6,209 nt of DNA from Caldifarciminota bacterium (GTDB taxonomy: Bacteria > Hydrothermota > Tepidihabitantia > Tepidihabitantales > CAIPLT01): the NCBI GenBank assembly GCA_025061975.1, contig JANXBB010000241.1, positions 1 to 6,209 on the forward strand. The letters run 5' to 3'. The stretch's first letter is position 1. Each line of letters starts with the position of its first letter. The translations under genes and the position numbers were made by a program. The notes under the pieces are model-generated. The model had not been told where the DNA came from, did not search any database, and was given only the letters and a program-made list of their open reading frames with translations. Below are positions 4,799-6,209 of this stretch, one piece after another.

Positions 4799-5984
4799 GC
4801 TCGGTGAGGATTCCGATAAACACGACAGTTTGAGTTTTAGAATTACGAATTATATAAAGAAAAGGGCGGTCAAGAATCATAGTAAATGGTTTACTCGGGG
4901 CGCTCTTTATTTCCATAAAAACACCGGTTACCGCTGCTGCTTCAGTTCCTTCTTCAGAAACTTCAATATAAGTTTTATGTTTAACATCTCCGATAAACAT
5001 TCGGCCTTTTATCGGAGTAGTAGCCATTTTAGTAAAATCGGCCAGGCCCGGCTCGAAGGCAATTTTCATGTCCATATTGCTTAATACTTCTTTTAGCGAG
5101 GTTTCATAATCGAGCTTAAAACGAGGCAGATAGACTTCACCGTCCCGGGTTTCCATAGCGCGTTGCCACTCTAAATATCGATCATAAGAAAGTGTATAGA
5201 CTAATTTTTCAATTGGGAATTCCTTTTTGGGCAAAAAGATATCCATTGTATAAGTTCCATTTGCATATGGAATACTTATTGTTTGAATTTCATCGTTTTC
5301 AAAGTATAAAAACTTGCTCTTTTTGTACATAAAAAGATGTGATTTTTCAGTACCATCTAACCGGTAAAACGGCATTTCTTTAGTTTGAGTTTTGTTAAAT
5401 GCTTCTTGCCACGCGCCCTTAAAATATAAAGCATTTATTAAAATTGCCCAGACATCTTCAGGAATTTCCGTAGCAATTTTTTCAATTTTGCCATTAGTAG
5501 CGTCTTTAACCCAGCGATTAATCATTTCGATTGCATTAGGAGATGCAAAATTAAGGCTCGAAAGCTTCGCGCGATAAAATTTTTTATTTATCTCAATAAA
5601 TGGTTTTTTAAATTTACAGCTTTTATCAATCCAAAGTGAGTTAGCAATTTTAAGGATTAATTTTTTGTTTTGTGTGCTAAGGGTATTTTGTAGTAGAAGA
5701 TTAGTTTCATTAAATGTTTTATCCTCCAGCTCGGAGATTCCTAAAACTTTGGCTATCGCTTCTTTGGTTTCGCCTTGAGCACCGTTATAAGCCATTGCTA
5801 ATGCTAAGATAATACTTGTTGGCGAAATAATAATATTTTTTAACTTTTCAGTTTTTGTGAGTTCTGCGAAAATTTTAAATCCAAATTCGTTTTGACTCAG
5901 AGTTAACTTTTCTAGGTTATTTGGATGTGCTTCAATAAAATTAAATAAAACAGCTAACACAATGAAGAGTATAATATTTTTCAT
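4791..5984 (-). CDS. Secreted inhibitory serpin (serine protease inhibitor)
   Basis: This is a full-length serpin of 397 residues. An N-terminal signal peptide is visible (MKN, hydrophobic core to about residue 17, likely cleavage after IEA at 19), with no lipobox cysteine, so it should be exported and soluble. Serpin landmarks in order are ISPTSIILALAMAYNGAQGET (roughly 53-72), FASPNAIEMINRWVKDATNG (146-165), the shutter strand INALYFKGAW (183-192), FLPKKEFP, YLPRFKLDY (285-293), and the reactive-centre hinge EEGTEAAAVTG (344-354), with RPFLYIIR and VFIGIL at the end. The small-residue hinge is the hallmark of inhibitory serpins. Counting from P15 Gly346 places P1 at Lys360 and P1' at Ser361, predicting trypsin-like targets. 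It starts by overlapping the stop codon of the upstream membrane protein gene and has the best Shine-Dalgarno in the window. No terminator is evident downstream. Confidence 0.97.
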   Translation of the reverse strand: MKNIILFIVLAVLFNFIEAHPNNLEKLTLSQNEFGFKIFAELTKTEKLKNIIISPTSIILALAMAYNGAQGETKEAIAKVLGISELEDKTFNETNLLLQNTLSTQNKKLILKIANSLWIDKSCKFKKPFIEINKKFYRAKLSSLNFASPNAIEMINRWVKDATNGKIEKIATEIPEDVWAILINALYFKGAWQEAFNKTQTKEMPFYRLDGTEKSHLFMYKKSKFLYFENDEIQTISIPYANGTYTMDIFLPKKEFPIEKLVYTLSYDRYLEWQRAMETRDGEVYLPRFKLDYETSLKEVLSNMDMKIAFEPGLADFTKMATTPIKGRMFIGDVKHKTYIEVSEEGTEAAAVTGVFMEIKSAPSKPFTMILDRPFLYIIRNSKTQTVVFIGILTEPK

Positions 5985-6209
5985 TAATACCTCCTTTTCT
6001 TTGATATTTTATCAATAATTGCACGTACAATTAAACCCATAATTATTATGCTAAGAATTACCAAACCAACAATCTTCAAAACTGAAAGTCCGGTTACAAT
6101 AATCCCGGCTAAAATTACTCCGATACAGATTGCAAGAAAAGCCGGAATGGTTTTTAAACCCAAAAGAAAAGCGCCCAATGAACCGGTCCATGCACCGGTT
6201 CCGGGCCAA
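5984..6209 (-). CDS. Putative small multidrug export family membrane protein (partial, N-terminus outside window)
   Basis: Only the C-terminal 74 residues are present. The frame stays open to the right edge, so the in-frame TTG at 6176-6178 is not a real start. The visible part begins WPGTGAWTGSLGAFLLG and continues with PAFLAICIGVILAGIIVTG, which matches the conserved C-terminal half of the family Pfam calls Sm_multidrug_ex (PF06695). That export function is a naming guess, not established. Two hydrophobic segments (about 21-44 and 46-61 of the visible part) are followed by a basic tail, DKISKKRRY, consistent with a cytoplasmic C-terminus. Its stop overlaps the serpin start by one base, so both genes should be in one operon. 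Family assignment is from recalled motif pattern and is moderately confident. Confidence 0.75.
   Translation of the reverse strand, partial: WPGTGAWTGSLGAFLLGLKTIPAFLAICIGVILAGIIVTGLSVLKIVGLVILSIIIMGLIVRAIIDKISKKRRY
5989..5998 (-). promoter_or_regulatory. Strong Shine-Dalgarno for serpin, embedded in the upstream gene
   Basis: The minus strand reads AAAAGGAGGT, with GGAGG ending 5 bases before the serpin ATG. These bases are also the codons for the terminal Lys-Arg-Arg-Tyr of the upstream membrane protein, whose TAA overlaps the serpin ATG as TAATG. This fixes the serpin start and implies translational coupling with the upstream gene. Confidence 0.9.

Noticed and set aside
6176..6178. TTG as the start of a 64-residue membrane protein
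   Set aside because: The frame stays open to the window edge and the upstream residues (PGTGAWTGS) belong to the conserved family motif, so the gene is cut by the edge and does not start here.
6181..6200. Perfect inverted repeat AACCGGT-6-ACCGGTT
   Set aside because: It lies inside the coding frame and is explained by Gly-Thr codons in the repeated G-T-G/T-G pattern of the conserved motif.

Overview
The window is a compact, AT-rich bacterial segment in which every convincing gene lies on the minus strand, so transcription runs from the right end to the left. The ribosomal proteins are of bacterial type (60-residue L30, glycine-rich bacterial L15, 126-residue L18), the genetic code is standard, and genes are packed with overlaps or gaps of 1-18 bases. 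The order of genes (serpin, L18-S5-L30-L15-SecY, PurQ, redox pair) does not match a familiar model organism. An uncultivated candidate-phylum bacterium is plausible, but this is inference and no phylum can be fixed from the sequence.

In transcription order the layout is as follows. (1) At the right edge is the C-terminal part of a small membrane protein of the putative small multidrug export family, with its stop codon overlapping the start of a secreted serpin (4791-5984). The serpin's strong Shine-Dalgarno is encoded by the last codons of the membrane protein. (2) A gene-poor gap of about 340 bases (4447-4790) contains weak open frames on both strands and ends in a near-perfect promoter facing L18. 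(3) The second half of the spc ribosomal operon follows: rplR (L18), rpsE (S5), rpmD (L30), rplO (L15) and secY. (4) Next comes purQ, the glutaminase subunit of FGAM synthase. (5) Last is a redox pair, a small [2Fe-2S] protein and an FAD-dependent oxidoreductase cut by the left edge, resembling subunits of HcnAB/sarcosine-oxidase-type dye-linked dehydrogenases.

The main point of interest is the break in the spc operon. L18 is normally preceded by S8 and L6 in one transcription unit. Here it is preceded by an unrelated serpin operon, and it carries its own promoter with a consensus -35, an extended -10 and a consensus -10, only 8 bases from the L18 ATG. That geometry predicts a leaderless or nearly leaderless mRNA. 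From that promoter onward the genes look like one continuous unit (L18 to the FAD oxidoreductase), linking translation, protein secretion, purine synthesis and a redox enzyme. The serpin has an intact inhibitory hinge and an inferred P1 lysine, so it is predicted to act on an extracytoplasmic trypsin-like protease. No RNA genes, CRISPR arrays, complete mobile elements or convincing intrinsic terminators were found.
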